DNA from: Meghimatium bilineatum | Lineage: Eukaryota; Mollusca; Gastropoda; Stylommatophora; Philomycidae | DNA length: 64,000 nucleotides | Assembly: GCA_034231615.1 (NCBI GenBank) | Contig: CM067310.1 | Span: 637,501 to 701,500, forward strand | Reading direction: 5' to 3' | Shown: piece after piece, positions 10,720-22,462 of the stretch | Position numbering within the stretch: position 1 is the stretch's first letter | Layout of the letters: each line of letters opens with the position of its first letter | Program-made: the position numbers and the translations under genes | The notes under the pieces: model-generated | Seen by the model: the letters and a program-made list of their open reading frames with translations, nothing else | Told to the model about the DNA's origin: nothing | The model's database searches: none

Positions 10720-11528
10720 TAGTTACTACCATCTAGTTTGTACCTTCAGTTACTACCATCTAGTTTGTACCTTCAGTTACTATCATCTAGTTTGTACCTT
10801 CAGTTACTACCATCTAGTTTGTACCTTCAGTTACTACCATCTAGTTTGTACCTTCAATTACTACCATCTAGTTTGTACCTTCAATTACTACCATCTAGTT
10901 TGTACCTTCAATTACTACCATCTAGTTTGTACCTTCAATTACTACCATCTAGTTTGTACCTTCAGTTACTACCATCTAGTTTGTACCTTCAATTACTACC
11001 ATCTAGTTTGTACCTTCAGTTACTACCATCTAGTTTATACCTTCAGTTACTACCATCTAGTTTGTACCTTCAATTACTACCATCTAGTTTATACCTTCAG
11101 TTACTACCTTCTAGTTTATAGCTTCAGTAACTATCATCTAGTTTGTACCTTCAGTTACTACCATCTAGTTTGTACCTTCAATTACTACCATCTAGTTTGT
11201 ACCTTCAATTACTACCATCTAGTTTGTACCTTCAGTTACTACCATCTAGTTTGTACCTTCAATTACTACCATCTAGTTTGTACCTTCAGTTACTACCATC
11301 TAGTTTGTACCTTCAATTACTACCATCTAGTTTGTACCTTCAATTACTACCATCTAGTTTGTACCTTCAATTACTACCATCTAGTTTGTACCTTCAGTTA
11401 CTACCTTCTAGTTTATAGCTTCAGTAACTATCATCTATTTTATACCTTCAATTACTACCATCTAGTTTGTACCTTCAATTACTACCATCTAGTTTGTACC
11501 TTCAATTACTACCATCTAGTTTGTAGCT
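10720..11528. repeat. 27-bp minisatellite, about 30 copies
   Basis: Unit TACCATCTAGTTTGTACCTT plus CAATTAC or CAGTTAC. A distinctive variant (CTAGTTTATAGCTTCAGTAA CTATC) occurs at about 11111 and 11408, 297 bp apart, exactly 11 units, which indicates duplication of a block. A 27-bp unit keeps two + strand frames open; these are artefacts. Confidence 0.95.
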
Positions 11529-11589
11529 TGTGAATCATGGATTAAGATTCTAACAAATATGCATGCATGGAAATCTCCTGAGGCTTTCA

Positions 11590-11815
11590 TCTTCTGTGTT
11601 CAGTTTCTGCATTCATGCTAGATTGTCAATCCTGTTACTGGGGCAAAGTCCACAGCCTCCTCCAAGTCAGAGTGGCTAGCCCATAGTTTTTGTCTAAACT
11701 CTATATCCTCTGGTCAAATCTACCATCTCTGCTCTTTGTATATTTGGCAATCCTTATGTATGTGTTCAGGGTATGGATTCTGAATCCACACGGACATTCA
11801 TTTGACCAGAGACCT
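11590..11815 (-). pseudogene. LINE C-terminal fragment (RNase H element family)
   Basis: On the - strand it reads a degenerate CPCGFRIHTLNTYIRIAKY. The same DNA recurs at 47690-47850, where the translation is clearer ([20 protein letters not shown]). This is the C.CG...T.EHIL..CP tail of non-LTR elements that carry RNase H. Confidence 0.55.
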
Positions 11816-12520
11816 GAATTTATAGAAGAGTGCTAAGAATCCCACGGACTGTAAAATAGAATAACCTGGATGTGTTGAAAGAAAAAATCTGCAACAACTG
11901 GAAAAATTGTTGGAAAGAAAGATAGAGGAAAACAGAGAGAGAAAGATATTGTAGCATGGGAGGGTGTCAATAGAATTGATCTGCAAACAGTGAACATATA
12001 GTTGAGAAAACCCCAGATCATCTACACCATAAAGCTTGCAGAATGAAAAAGAAAGATTGATGCATACTTCTCTGAGCACATTCACTATTTGCACACATAT
12101 TGTAGAAATAGCAGGATTCACCATTGTAAGAAAGAGTTAATTAATGTACATTATATCATTCATATTTTCACAATTATTGTGTGTATGTGTGTGGTGGTTA
12201 ATGTGAAGGGAGAAAAAAACAACCGAATGAAACGATAAATACCATTGTATTTGTTGTCATGTTGATTTTGGAAAAACAATACAAACACAATATAAGCTTT
12301 CTTATTGCTCAGGAATTTGTTATTCTTGTTAGATTATCAAATAGTGTATCTGTTTATGATCAATATGGGACATGAGTTTTGATGTGGTCTTTTTATTTTA
12401 GTTAAGATTTGTGAGGACTGTTCAGTTAGTTCCCAGACAATTTGTGTGTTCTGAAAAACTATTAAATAGAGCATTGATACTTACCATGATGATGAAAATG
12501 GAGATGAGGCAGAAACAATG
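11816..12520. other. Intergenic, no gene seen
   Basis: AT-rich DNA. The open - strand frames at 11798-12124 show no domain or codon bias that I can support. Confidence 0.5.
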
Positions 12521-12524
12521 ATTC

Positions 12525-12860
12525 TCACTTGGCTGACAGTGCAACTGACAGTGATTATTCTATCAGACTGCCAGAATATAAAATGTGCAAGATAGGAAAA
12601 TGCATGATAAGAAAGACTGAGATATTCTTCTCAACAATGCCCAGAGTGTCACTTGGATCTACTGTCCTAGGCATGTGGGAGTCAGGTACGACGAAAGAGC
12701 TGACACATTGATGGGTAAAGCTATAATGAATGGCAAAGTGATGCAAGAGACCGGGCTGAATTATTTAGAGTAGTTATGGATACACTACAAAATGATGAAG
12801 AGGATGCTGAAAAATACAATGTGCTTCAGAGGAACGATAGAGATGTGGGTGACCCGGGGA
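12525..12860 (+). pseudogene. Non-LTR retrotransposon RNase H fragment
   Basis: Across frameshifts it reads LNNAQSVTW.YCPRHVGVR then DERADTLMGKA, matching the W.PGH.G..GNE.AD.LA motif of RNase H. Comparable fragments lie at 20640-20960, 22880-23545, 41160-41650 and 52610-52790. Stops and frameshifts show it is dead. Confidence 0.65.
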
Positions 12861-13114
12861 GGGGAGAAAGTGCATCCTCACTGTAAGGACCACAAGAATC
12901 AACAACCAAGAACTGACTGGGACACAGAGCTTATATACCTTTAGATGGCTGACGGAATATCAAGTTTCCCATTTCCCATTGATGGGAAATGCCCCTTGTG
13001 CAGTGTTGCTGGTTCCTAATCAAGAAATGTGATGACCATGTGTATGTAATCAACATAATTGCAGAGGAACTGACACTAAACATAAACAATACATGGAGAG
13101 ACACTACAAGTAGT

Positions 13115-13540
13115 CCTGTATCTTGGACACATAATCATAAATGATGGCAGATGTGAAACAGAAGTTAAAAGGAGAATAGGGATTGCTAAAAGTACTTCAA
13201 TGACATTAGGAGAATATTAATATCTAAACAAATTACAAACAAGGTAAAAGGAGAATAGGGATGGCTAAAAGTACCTTCAATGACATTAGGAGAATATTAA
13301 TATCTAAACAAATTACAAACAAGTTAAACATGAGAATTATAAAAATACTACCCGGCACATCTATTCTACATTAATGTATGGCTCAGGAACATGAATAGTG
13401 GACAAAACTGGAAGACAGAACTGAGGCCTTTGAGGTGTGGATATAATAGACGATTAGGGAAAAATTTAAGGAAAGAGAAGAAAACAAAGTGCATCTAACA
13501 AGACTACAGAAGAATGAAAATGTGAACATATGAAAAAAAA
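13115..13540 (+). pseudogene. LINE RT fragment with internal duplication
   Basis: The DNA and frameshifted peptide ([20 protein letters not shown]) match the - strand LINE at 45050-45850. About 70 bp containing GACATTAGGAGAATATTAAT is tandemly duplicated at 13187-13330. Confidence 0.7.
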
Positions 13541-13727
13541 TGATTTGGGCACACTCTTACCTACTCAAATCCTGGCCAGGTCGCGCTACTATTCATTTTC
13601 AGCCCGACTGTAAACAGTAGATTTTGACATAGTGATTTAAAATAATTTCTTAATTATTTACATACAAGTAGACATGCCAGATTTAGCCACATCATGTGAC
13701 TAGTGGTAGTGGAGGCTCAAATAGCAG

Positions 13728-13912
13728 TTTTCTTATCGCTTCTTCTTCAGCGTTCATTCTCAAACTCCTGCTGGATTTCTCTAGTAGCGGAACCATGATC
13801 CATTCTAGATTTCCAGCAGGATGTAATCCAGAGAATATAAATGTGTTGTGTCGCTGTTTTATTTACACCAATGGCCCAACACATCCGTCTTCAGTGGGTT
13901 ATCACTTCTAAC
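13728..13912 (+). repeat. SINE, family S1
   Basis: CTTCTTCTTCAGCGTTCATT, CTCAAACTCCTGCTGG, TAGATTTCCAGCAGGATGTA, ATCCAGAGAATA, TGTGTCGCTGTTTTATTTAC and CCAATGGCCCAACACATCCG appear in order. The same order of blocks is seen in + copies at 16885, 44172, 46043 and 48938. Confidence 0.8.
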
Positions 13913-13959
13913 AGCTGTGTTTTCTGAGCTGCTGGAACTTTGATTATTGATTTCACTTT

Positions 13960-14850
13960 TCATGGAATTTTGGAGAAATAGAATGAACCAGACATTGATG
14001 AGGAATTAGTTCAAGATTTGGAAGTTGAAAGTATCGATGATCTGTAGTTAAGGCCTAATTGATGATGTGCTCTCCCAACCACCATGCCCTAAACCTAGTT
14101 ATGGTAGATAATAGTCAAAATGGCTGTGCTTTGAGCAATTTCCTGAGTAATCAGGTCCTACAAATGATCCAGATTACTCTGCTTTTTATTAGACCTAGGA
14201 CTTCACTTAGCAAATCAATGTGTATGCTGGTATACACATTTGAGAAAAATGAGATCCTTCTTGGAAACTTGTTTCACCAAATAATACCAAGGTCTTTCTT
14301 ATGTGAGCTAGACATACATGTTTATTAGTTTATAGCTCACCAGCTACTCTCTACTACAGAATGTTGTGCTCTACTGTTGAATGTGACTGCAGTTACAAGT
14401 GTATTGTCCAGAAATATATTTGAAAGTATAAACAAATATTTTCATCTCAATGATAACTCTAAATTCATGCCATGAGAACAAGATGGAAATGATGCAGTTG
14501 TTCAGGTTAGACCTCTGTTTCATCTTATTCTAACCAAGTCCAGACAGCTAATGATGCATGAACAAAATATTAGCATTGATGAAGCTATGATACATTTTAC
14601 AGGCAGACTCCAATTAAGATAGTAGACCTATATGAACAACAAAATCCAGGGAATACAAATTTCGTGCACTGCCAATTTTCATTCTGAATATCTCTATAAA
14701 TAGAAAGGTGTATGCTGGATTACAAAAGAAAGATGGACTACGATATCATGTTGTCATGATGTGTAAGGGAGACTACTTTAGCTTTTCATTTGAACATTTA
14801 TCAGCAAATATTTTGACACAAGCAAATGAAGCTTGACAAGAAACTGGTGC
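13960..14850 (+). pseudogene. Dead piggyBac-like transposase
   Basis: Frameshifted + strand translation shows the piggyBac core in order: RNIFESINKYFHLNDNSKF, then VVQVRPLFHLILTKSRQL, then ISIDEAMIHFTGRLQ, then a KKDGLRYHVV segment. The pattern 'R..F..I.KY.HFND', 'KVRPL...L' and 'S.DEAMI.FKGR' is diagnostic of the DDE_Tnp_1_7 domain, whose first catalytic Asp lies in the DEAMI motif. Numerous stops and frameshifts show it is inactive. Terminal repeats and TTAA duplications were not identified. Confidence 0.75.
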
Positions 14851-15084
14851 TCATTTTTTTCTTCTTCCATGTTACATGACAAGTAAACTTGCCTTACATG
14901 ACATTCACAAAGATATGTGCACAGATCTGTACCTCTTCCATTTATCTGTTAATCGGACTTTGAAACATAAAAATTGATTGCTAATTGTATTTTATATTCA
15001 TTTTCTTAGTCGCTTCTTATTTTTGTGTAGTTATTTCCCTTACCCTGGAAATTAAGCACCGAGTTTTTCCTCATCAGCTGGGAC

Positions 15085-15300
15085 TGAAAGTGTTAAAAGT
15101 CATAACACCTTGTTGAAGACCTTACTTGAGGGTAGAGGGGAGTTGAGCAGGAGGTAAGAGAGATATAAGTGGGAGGGAAATATCGTGAGATGGACAATCT
15201 ATCAGAGAGCACCACCAAAGCATGATACAGAATGTTGGATATCTGTGGCAGCCAACCTTCATTGCGGATATGAAACTGTATGAAAGCAGAAGTTTCGAGG
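15085..15300 (+). pseudogene. LINE RT C-terminal fragment
   Basis: The + strand reads KTLLEGRGELSRR then RYKWEGNIVRWTIY. The same tail is on the - strand at 36390-36700 ([20 protein letters not shown]). Degenerate. Confidence 0.55.
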
Positions 15301-15779
15301 GGTGCTGAGCGTCTCGCATTTCTCTCATGCGGACTCAGGGTTAGCAGATAACCAAGATCCCAATAGTACCTCCTCGTGGTGCACCCTGGAAACAAATACA
15401 GCTGCTCTTGCTGTACTCCTGACAAACACTTTTAGGCTCGTGTCTGGGATCGAAGGCATCAGATGGAATGAGATTTGACTGCAAAAGTGACAGTCAACAT
15501 CTCCGATACCACTGCGCCAATATATAATTTCAGTGGCACTTTCAACACACAGTAACGCTAGTCAGGCTGGTCCAATCATTGGAGAGGCGGCTAATATAAT
15601 TGACACAAAAAGGTAGATGCATGGTGAGAGACGAAAAGATAACATGCTGACTAGGAGGACATGTACTCTTGTCAAAAGTAGTTACACTATAAATAAACTC
15701 GGAGTCACGAAGCTTCTTATGCGAACTGCCTGTTTTATACCATACATTATTATTGTAGCCTAGGGCAGGAGATTTTCAG

Positions 15780-16100
15780 AAGGTTGGGACTATCAGTCAG
15801 TCAGTGTGGAATTATGATTAAGAATACTTAGATTGACTTCAATAACTGATCGAAAACTAATAATGTTAAATATACTTGTATAATTTATTAATATTAGTGT
15901 AGTGTAGTTATCATTAGGTTACCGTGCTGACTGGCGTAGGCGATCACGGATCTCCACAACTCTCTATATCCAGTATATTTTATTTGGGCCGGTATTGCCT
16001 CGCTGCCATGTCACACTATCTAATATTTTCTCCGGCTGTCGTCCCCGATCTATCCTGCCCGTTGTGACTATTTTCTCTAGATACTCCTGTCTCAAAATAA
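15780..16100 (-). pseudogene. LINE 3' tail remnant
   Basis: GCGTAGGCGATCACGGATCT CCACAACTC is the reverse complement of a LINE C terminus seen in + orientation at 33640-33725 (WRNMIAYA) and in - orientation at 59550-59650 and 63700-63960. Confidence 0.5.
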
Positions 16101-16159
16101 TTTTTCTTTCTATGTTATTAAATAACACGCCCCCACTTCCTCTCGCATTTGAATGTCAA

Positions 16160-16400
16160 ACCTCGTTGTGTGTGTTCGTCCACCACAAGTGGTGATGACC
16201 ATTTGTTACATCCACTTTGAAAATTCAATTAGAATTATGTCCTTGATTATGAGTTTATAAATGGCTAATAAGCCCTATTTGAGCAGCAACTCTGATTGGA
16301 CAGTTTGGGCATGGAGTGATCACCGTAGAAGGATTTTGTTCTATCCGTGACTTTCTAGCAACTTTCCGCCGTTGAGTTGCTGCATTTCTCCTCTTTTCAC
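16160..16400 (+). repeat. Dispersed repeat (family with 3737 and 35925)
   Basis: Contains CCACCACAAGTGGTGATGAC, ATTATGTCCTTGATTATGAG and GCCGTTGAGTTGCTGCATTT in the same order as the copy at 35925-36190. Confidence 0.65.
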
Positions 16401-16533
16401 AAGATGATGCGCCATTTTCTAGATAATAAGAATTATTATTAATGCGTCATTTTATTATCCAGTTCGCGCGATGTGATGCTAATGTGTGTCATTTGTGCAT
16501 GTTGTTAAGACCCATAGTCATTTCCCCAGGGCC

Positions 16534-16857
16534 CTATGCGAAACGGATTGCGCGGGTCCCAGTCTGGGTAGGGAAGAGGATAATAAAATAAATTCTAATA
16601 TTAATGTATGGGCCTATGAAAGTGTGGGACCCACTGCGGCCGCATAGGTTGCAATGGTCTAAGACCGGCCCTGCATCCCCCCCCTTGGTTGTTGTACTGC
16701 GAAGAGTATATCGTGGTCTTCCTCTTTTTCTTTCGCCATCTGGTACCCATTTTAATGCTTGTGCTGACAGCCTGTTTTTATTCATTGCAAGTATATGTCC
16801 GATATAAGTCCATGTTTTTCTTCTTATTGCTGTAGAAATATATTTGTAAATTGCCAA
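16534..16857 (-). pseudogene. LINE RT C-terminal fragment
   Basis: The - strand translation is open for 107 codons and reads RRKTWTYIGHILAMNKNRLS then QALKWVPDGERKRGRPRYTL. This is the conserved tail after the RT domain of non-LTR elements. The first residues of the open frame and the last third are not element-like. Confidence 0.7.
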
Positions 16858-16884
16858 CGTTAAATTAAGATTGCTACTGTCAAT

Positions 16885-17055
16885 TCTTCGTCTTCTTCAG
16901 TGTTCATTCTCAAACTCCCGCTGGATTTCCCTTGTAGCAGGACCATGGTCCTACTAGATTTCAAGAAGGATGTAGTCCAGAGAATGGAAATGCGTTGTGT
17001 CGCCGTTTTATTTGCGCCAATGGCCCGACACATCCGTCTTCGTCGGGTTACTGTC
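16885..17055 (+). repeat. SINE, family S1
   Basis: Clean copy: CATTCTCAAACTCCCGCTGG, TTGTAGCAGGACCATGGTCC, TACTAGATTTC, GATGTAGTCCAGAGAATGGA and TGTGTCGCCGTTTTATTTGC. It is one of the best matches to the satellite unit at 6716-8038. Confidence 0.85.
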
Positions 17056-17059
17056 AATT

Positions 17060-18470
17060 CAAAATTGATTACTGGACTGAAACGTTGTCGGTGCTATCGT
17101 GCATTGCTGTTGTGACATTTCCTGCGGAGAAAAAAAAAGAAGGAAAAAGAATTATTTGACTGAAAGTGAAATTTTGACTAACAAGGTTCATCATCATGTG
17201 CTGGCAGGCGTGGGCGAACATGTTCCAAACGTGTTCCGGCTTTGAATATTAACTCTTATCACATTTTTCCGTTGCATAATTTCAGGCTGTTCTCTATTTC
17301 TGCACTCCCCGTCGACATTTAACACACAATAACAAGAACCAGATGTCTGGGAGAAAAGGGGACATTGTGACCTTGATCTCGCTCACAAAAAGCATGTCAT
17401 GTGCACGGAAGTAGGACATGGTGTTACTAAAAATAGCCAGGGTTTGTTTACGGACATGGTCGTGTTGATATATGACTAATTGCACCAGCACTACGTTTGT
17501 GTATGGTCTGTGATTGTGAACAGTGCAGATGGAATATTTGCTTGTTATGTCTGTGGGTTGTTGAATGTTGTCAACACCGGGGCAACATTATATTTATCGT
17601 GTGGATTATAAATAAAGCTTATAAGATTGAAAATGTGTCGTATTGTTCTTGAATTTTAAATCCGAGAGTGACAGGTGGATCGATTTTTATACGTAACAAA
17701 CATAGTAAAACAAACGTGTAAAAGTGTGAATAGATCTTCTGAAATCTTAAGATGTTATCAAGCGAGTGCTAGTTACTACTTAATAATAAATAGGCCTATT
17801 ACAGAAAAAACTAAACTAATTTGGGAAAACCCCTAGATCATATTCCGCTGTAGAAATGTATACTGAATACTGCACGTAACTGTAATTGTAATGTAGAATA
17901 CTAGTATATAATAGTATACTTAACTAAGTATTTATAATGTGAAGCATCTATAATACACGGATCATATTACACACGATGATTGATTGATGCACATGAGTGA
18001 TCACACGCGAACCATGACATTACAGCGTAGATTTGTTAGGAAAATATCAATTCACGGATTTTCAGAAACGTTTCAAACAAGTGCAGACCTTTCCAAGGAA
18101 TTTCGCAGCCTAGTTCTTCTGAGATGAGATGTTTGTATATAAAATGGGGGAGGGGGGACTTTAGGCATTGATAAATTTACATTAATTTAACAGTCATAGA
18201 TGTGTTTCATGGAACTACATTATATACCTACTATATTTTTATAGTGGAATATGATCTAGGGTTTTCCTAAGTTTTTTTTCTGTAATATTTATTATTTTAA
18301 TAATTTAAAATGTTGTAAAGTGTAGACATGCCTACATTTTGCATTGTAAAACAAAATTGCAGTTATTTTGAAGTCATAAAAACTGGAATATTAAATTTGG
18401 TATGAGCAGGTCTTGAATGACATTGAGTGAATAGGCCTACTATTTGAAAATGCAGTGAAACATTTTACAT
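17060..18470. other. Upstream region of orphan exon, nothing identified
   Basis: AT-rich DNA with no repeats or coding signal that I can identify. It may contain the promoter and 5' UTR of the exon at 18498, but no core promoter motif can be argued. Confidence 0.4.
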
Positions 18471-18497
18471 TTGCATAACACATTGTCGACATTGAAT

Positions 18498-19078
18498 ATG
18501 GTAGTGGCAAAGGTAACAGACTTGGTGAAACACTACAGCCAGTGTAACAGAACCAAATTCAGAAATAAAAGAAAACTTCTGGCAAATACAAATGAATTTA
18601 GTGATCCAATAACCTTCGACGGTGTGTCTTTTCGTAAATCATCGACAAGCAGTACTGATAGTTTAGATTGTAATGAGCAGTTGTGCACAGAGGAACACTG
18701 TGTCATGAGTAGCAAGAAAAAAGACAGAGAAAAGACTGTAGTTTCAGGATCAAGTAGACAAAGTAATATAGACAGCCTTCATCGCACTAACTCGACACAT
18801 GTTATTGAAAACAGAGACTGTTTAAGCATAAATCGTTCTAAGAACAAGGCGCAAAACTATAAAGCTACCCTTAAAACTCATATTCCAGGAAATTTGTGTA
18901 AATCATGTGGGGGAGAAAAGCTCAAGCTGCCTTCACCTGAACTTCATAAGGAACAGCAAACTTTGATAAGTTGCAGAAAGACGCTGAAGCGCACACTATC
19001 CAAGTTTGTTCCTTGTTGGCTGTCTGAACCAGAGTACATGGTACATCCAAAACCAAGAGACAAATCTGATGAAATCTT
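18498..19078 (+). CDS. Orphan coding exon, unrecognised protein N terminus
   Basis: An ATG at 18498 opens 193 complete codons plus two bases, ending at a consensus donor AATCTT|GTGAGT at 19078/19079. The predicted peptide is hydrophilic, rich in Ser, Lys, Asn and Cys, with a CKSCGG segment and a basic stretch (RKTLKRTLSKFVP), and no transmembrane helix. Composition and length (the only non-repeat frame of this size in the window) support real coding DNA. It ends in phase 2, while the first DGAT1 exon found (26275) starts in phase 0, so they cannot be joined directly. It may be a 5' exon of DGAT1 with a missing exon between, or of another gene. No family recognised. Confidence 0.5.
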
Positions 19079-19186
19079 GTGAGTCACATTACTTACAGTC
19101 AATTGTTGAGTTTGTAGTTGAAATAATCTGATGAAATCTTGTGAGTCACATTACTTACAGTCAATTGTTGAGTTTGTAGTTGATAT
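19066..19186. repeat. 62-bp tandem duplication across the exon/intron border
   Basis: AATCTGATGAAATCTTGTGA GTCACATTACTTACAGTCAA plus TTGTTGAGTTTGTAGTTGA occurs twice in tandem, so the donor GTGAGT is present twice, 62 bp apart. Confidence 0.9.
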
Positions 19187-19427
19187 GAAAACATTTTGTT
19201 TTAAATTACGTCTCTCCCAAAAGGGGAGCCAATAATAGCAATATTGTTGTTTGTCTACTGCATTGAGGATTTTTTACATATTGCTAGATCTTCAGACCAG
19301 TTGCCAGGTCAAAAGTCTCAGAATTTTCAAGGTCAGAATGGCTGCCCCAAATAATTTTGCCTCAGCTCAAAACAGTGTGACAATGTCTTGCAGTTCATTG
19401 GGCAGTCTTGGAGGCAACACAGAGAAC

Positions 19428-20187
19428 AATCATACATTTAATAAGAGAACAATCATACATTTAGTAAGAGACCAATCATACATTTAATAAGAGACCAATC
19501 ATACATTTAGTAAGAGACCAATCATACATTTAATAAGAGACCAATCATACATTTAATAAGAGAACAATCATACCTAGACCAATCATACATTTAATAAGAG
19601 ACCAATCATACATTCAATAAGAGAACAATCATACATTTAATAAGAGAACAATCATACCTAGACCAATCATACATTTAATTAGAGACCAATCATACATTTA
19701 GTAAGAGACCAATCATACATTTAGTAAGAGACCAATCATACATTTAATAAGAGACCAATCATACATTTAGTAAGAGACCAATCATACATTTAGTAAGAGA
19801 CCAATCATACATTTAATAAGAGACCAATCATACATTTAGTAAGAGACCAATCATACATTTAATAAGAGACCAATCATACCTAGACCAATCATACATTTAG
19901 TAAGAGACCAATCATACATTTAGTAAGAGACCAAACATACATTTAGTAAGAGACCAATCATACATTTAATAAGAGACCAATCATACATTTAGTAAGAGAC
20001 CAATCATACATTTAATAAGAGACCAATCATACATTTAGTAAGAGACCAATCATACATTTAGTAAGAGACCAATCATACATTTAATAAGAGACCAATCATA
20101 CCTAGACCAATCATACATTTAGTAAGAGACCAATCATACATTTAATAAGAGACCAATCATACCTAGACCAATCATACATTTAGTAAA
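19428..20187. repeat. 23-bp minisatellite, about 32 copies
   Basis: Unit AGAGACCAATCATACATTTA followed by GTA or ATA, with occasional shortened units ending CATACCTAGACCAATC. AGTA and AATA variants alternate irregularly. Confidence 0.95.
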
Positions 20188-20399
20188 AGGCGACTAATAA
20201 GGAGGTTTAGGGATGGGGTTGACTGTCCCACATATAAGGTAAAAATAACTCAAAGGTCATGCTGAAGTTGGATGTGTCAGGTCAAATTGTGCAGAAACTA
20301 GCTTAGAGTATGTGAGTTGTAGGAAGTAGGTAAATGTAGTCAATGGATGGAAGCAGACAAAGACAGTAATACAGCTGGAGAAAACATGTAGGACTCACT

Positions 20400-20572
20400 G
20401 TTATCAGGACTGTGGTGACCGTGCAAGAACTTGTCCAGTTGCACTCAAAACTGGACTGGAATATCAGGACAGAGGTGACCATGCAAGAACTTGTCCAGTT
20501 GCACTCAAAACTGGACTGGAATATCAGGACATTGGTGACCGTGCAAGAACTTGTCCAGTTGCACTCAAATTC
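20400..20572. repeat. 60-bp tandem repeat, 3 copies
   Basis: Unit GGTGACCGTGCAAGAACTTG TCCAGTTGCACTCAAAACTG GACTGGAATATCAGGAC, three copies with few changes. Confidence 0.95.
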
Positions 20573-20639
20573 ACAAGACAATCATATACACATATGGCTC
20601 AGTCAACAGAGAATGGAATGAATGAAAACAGGATTTTGT

Positions 20640-20960
20640 TGCCTACAAGAATGGCAGGAAGAAGCTTGAGAGCCTGCTCGACTACAACACAGAACATGAA
20701 AATGTATATGGAATCGGTGATGGCTGTACTCGGTTGGTGACTGAAATATTAACTCACACTGTGATACCCTCAGACTACCAAAGCATGTTGCATACGATAG
20801 CGAGGTGCATGTTCAGAAAAATAATAGGTCACATTCTCGGTCACAACTCGGTTGTCCAAATTATTTCATGGGTATACTGCCCTGGTCATGCAGGGGGATC
20901 AGAGGCAATGAAAGAGCAAACTCATTAGCAGGCAATGCTGTTGTTGATGGTATAGTATGA
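20640..20960 (+). pseudogene. Non-LTR RNase H fragment
   Basis: Reads VVQIISWVYCPGHAGGSEAM with one frameshift to GNERANSLAGNAVVDG, the W.PGH.G..GNERA..LA motif of retrotransposon RNase H. Confidence 0.7.
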
Positions 20961-21097
20961 AAAGAGATAGAGCTGGCCTGCCTAATACAGGCAGTCATTG
21001 ATTTACTACAGACTGAAGAAGATGATGATGAAGGTGTCCATGTGTATGTACAAAGAACAAAGGTGTAATGTCTGCTGATCTGCATTTCTTTGTCATC

Positions 21098-21196
21098 CAT
21101 GGGGATCCTTTGAGAGAAGACAAACATGGGGATCCTTTCAGAGAAGACAAACATGGGGATCCTTTCAGAGAAGACAAACATGGGGATCCTTTGAGA
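21098..21196. repeat. 27-bp tandem repeat, 4 copies
   Basis: CATGGGGATCCTTTCAGAGA AGACAAA, four units. Confidence 0.95.
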
Positions 21197-21967
21197 GAAG
21201 AAAAAAGTCAAGAATTGAGATAAGACATGCAATGACATTGATGATTTTCTTTACAGGTGATAGATTGTCAGCCTATTCTCTCCCCCCACTTTCCATAATC
21301 ATCTTCTATGACACACTTGGAAAGAGGGCAGTGACCCTATTCTTTGCAGCCCCCTGAACTAGAGATTCAGGCCAGGTTGCCACACGGGCGAAGAAACCAG
21401 TATGCTAATCACTGTCATACCACAGCACATGTTTGTTTGTTTTTATCCCCAGAATTTATGAGCAATGAAGCTCTTGTTGACCCAAAGGGGTCAACAAATG
21501 TTTTGTTTTTTATACTTGTTCACCACATTTTTATTGTTTTTGCCATGTTCATCTTCACTTGTGAAGGAGGAACATCATCAATTCTCATTTCATCTACAGC
21601 TTTCACATCTGCGGGCATGATCTCTAAAAGTGTTGCACAGGAACAATGCACAAGCCAGTGTATTTATGTTTCCAGGTTGCACCACAAATAGGTTCTTTTA
21701 GGGGATTTTCATTTTATGCTAACCCTGGGAATCACACGCAGGCAATGTTAAACCCATCGCATCCCTCTTCAGCCTATGTTAATCTTCCTGACTGAAACCT
21801 CTAACCACTATGCCATCTGCTCCTTCTGAGGTCATAATTAATGATGCATGTGGATGTTTTGTTTCTTCACAGAATACACAGTCATGCAGATTCTCTCTTT
21901 AGTACAACCAGTGGATTCACAAATTACTATGGCATCCTGAACCTTTGCCTTATATTGCTGGTGAGTT

Positions 21968-22137
21968 AAAGTAGCTACATCTTCATACAATACTCTTTCT
22001 AAAGTAGCTAGACCTTCATGCAATACTCTTTCTAAAGTAGCTAGATCTTCATGCAATACTCTTTCTAAAGTAGCTAGATCTTCATGCAATACTCTTTCTA
22101 AAGTAGCTAGATCTTCGTGCAAGAATCTTTCTAAACT
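21968..22137. repeat. 33-bp tandem repeat, 5 copies
   Basis: AAAGTAGCTAGATCTTCATG CAATACTCTTTCT, with decayed flanking units up to about 22240. Confidence 0.95.
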
Positions 22138-22243
22138 CATTACATAACTAAATGCAACACTCCTCCTAAAGTAACTGTGATTTCATGTAAAACTTTTCCT
22201 AAAGTAGTTACATATCTTCATGTAACACTACTAAATTAGCTAC

Positions 22244-22249
<6 letters not shown>

Positions 22250-22301
<52 letters not shown>
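22250..22301. repeat. (AT)n microsatellite
   Basis: About 52 bp of pure AT dinucleotide. Confidence 0.97.
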
Positions 22302-22304
<3 letters not shown>

Positions 22305-22349
22305 TTGCATATATATAATCATATCAGCATCTTCCAAGAGAATGTTCTA

Positions 22350-22462
22350 TGGAAAGCTGTGTGTAGGTAAGTATTCAACAGAAAACTGTGTGTAGGTATT
22401 TATTCAACACAAAACCGTGTGTAGGTAAGTATTCAACAGAAAACTGTGCAGGTAAGTATTCA
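22350..22462. repeat. About 28-bp repeat, 4 copies
   Basis: Units of GTGTGTAGGTAAGTATTCAA CAGAAAACT. Each carries GGTAAGTA, a consensus splice-donor-like string. Confidence 0.85.

Noticed and set aside
22250..22301. CRISPR-like or regulatory arrays
   Set aside because: Tandem repeats here have no unique spacers of constant length. They are micro- and minisatellites in a eukaryotic genome.
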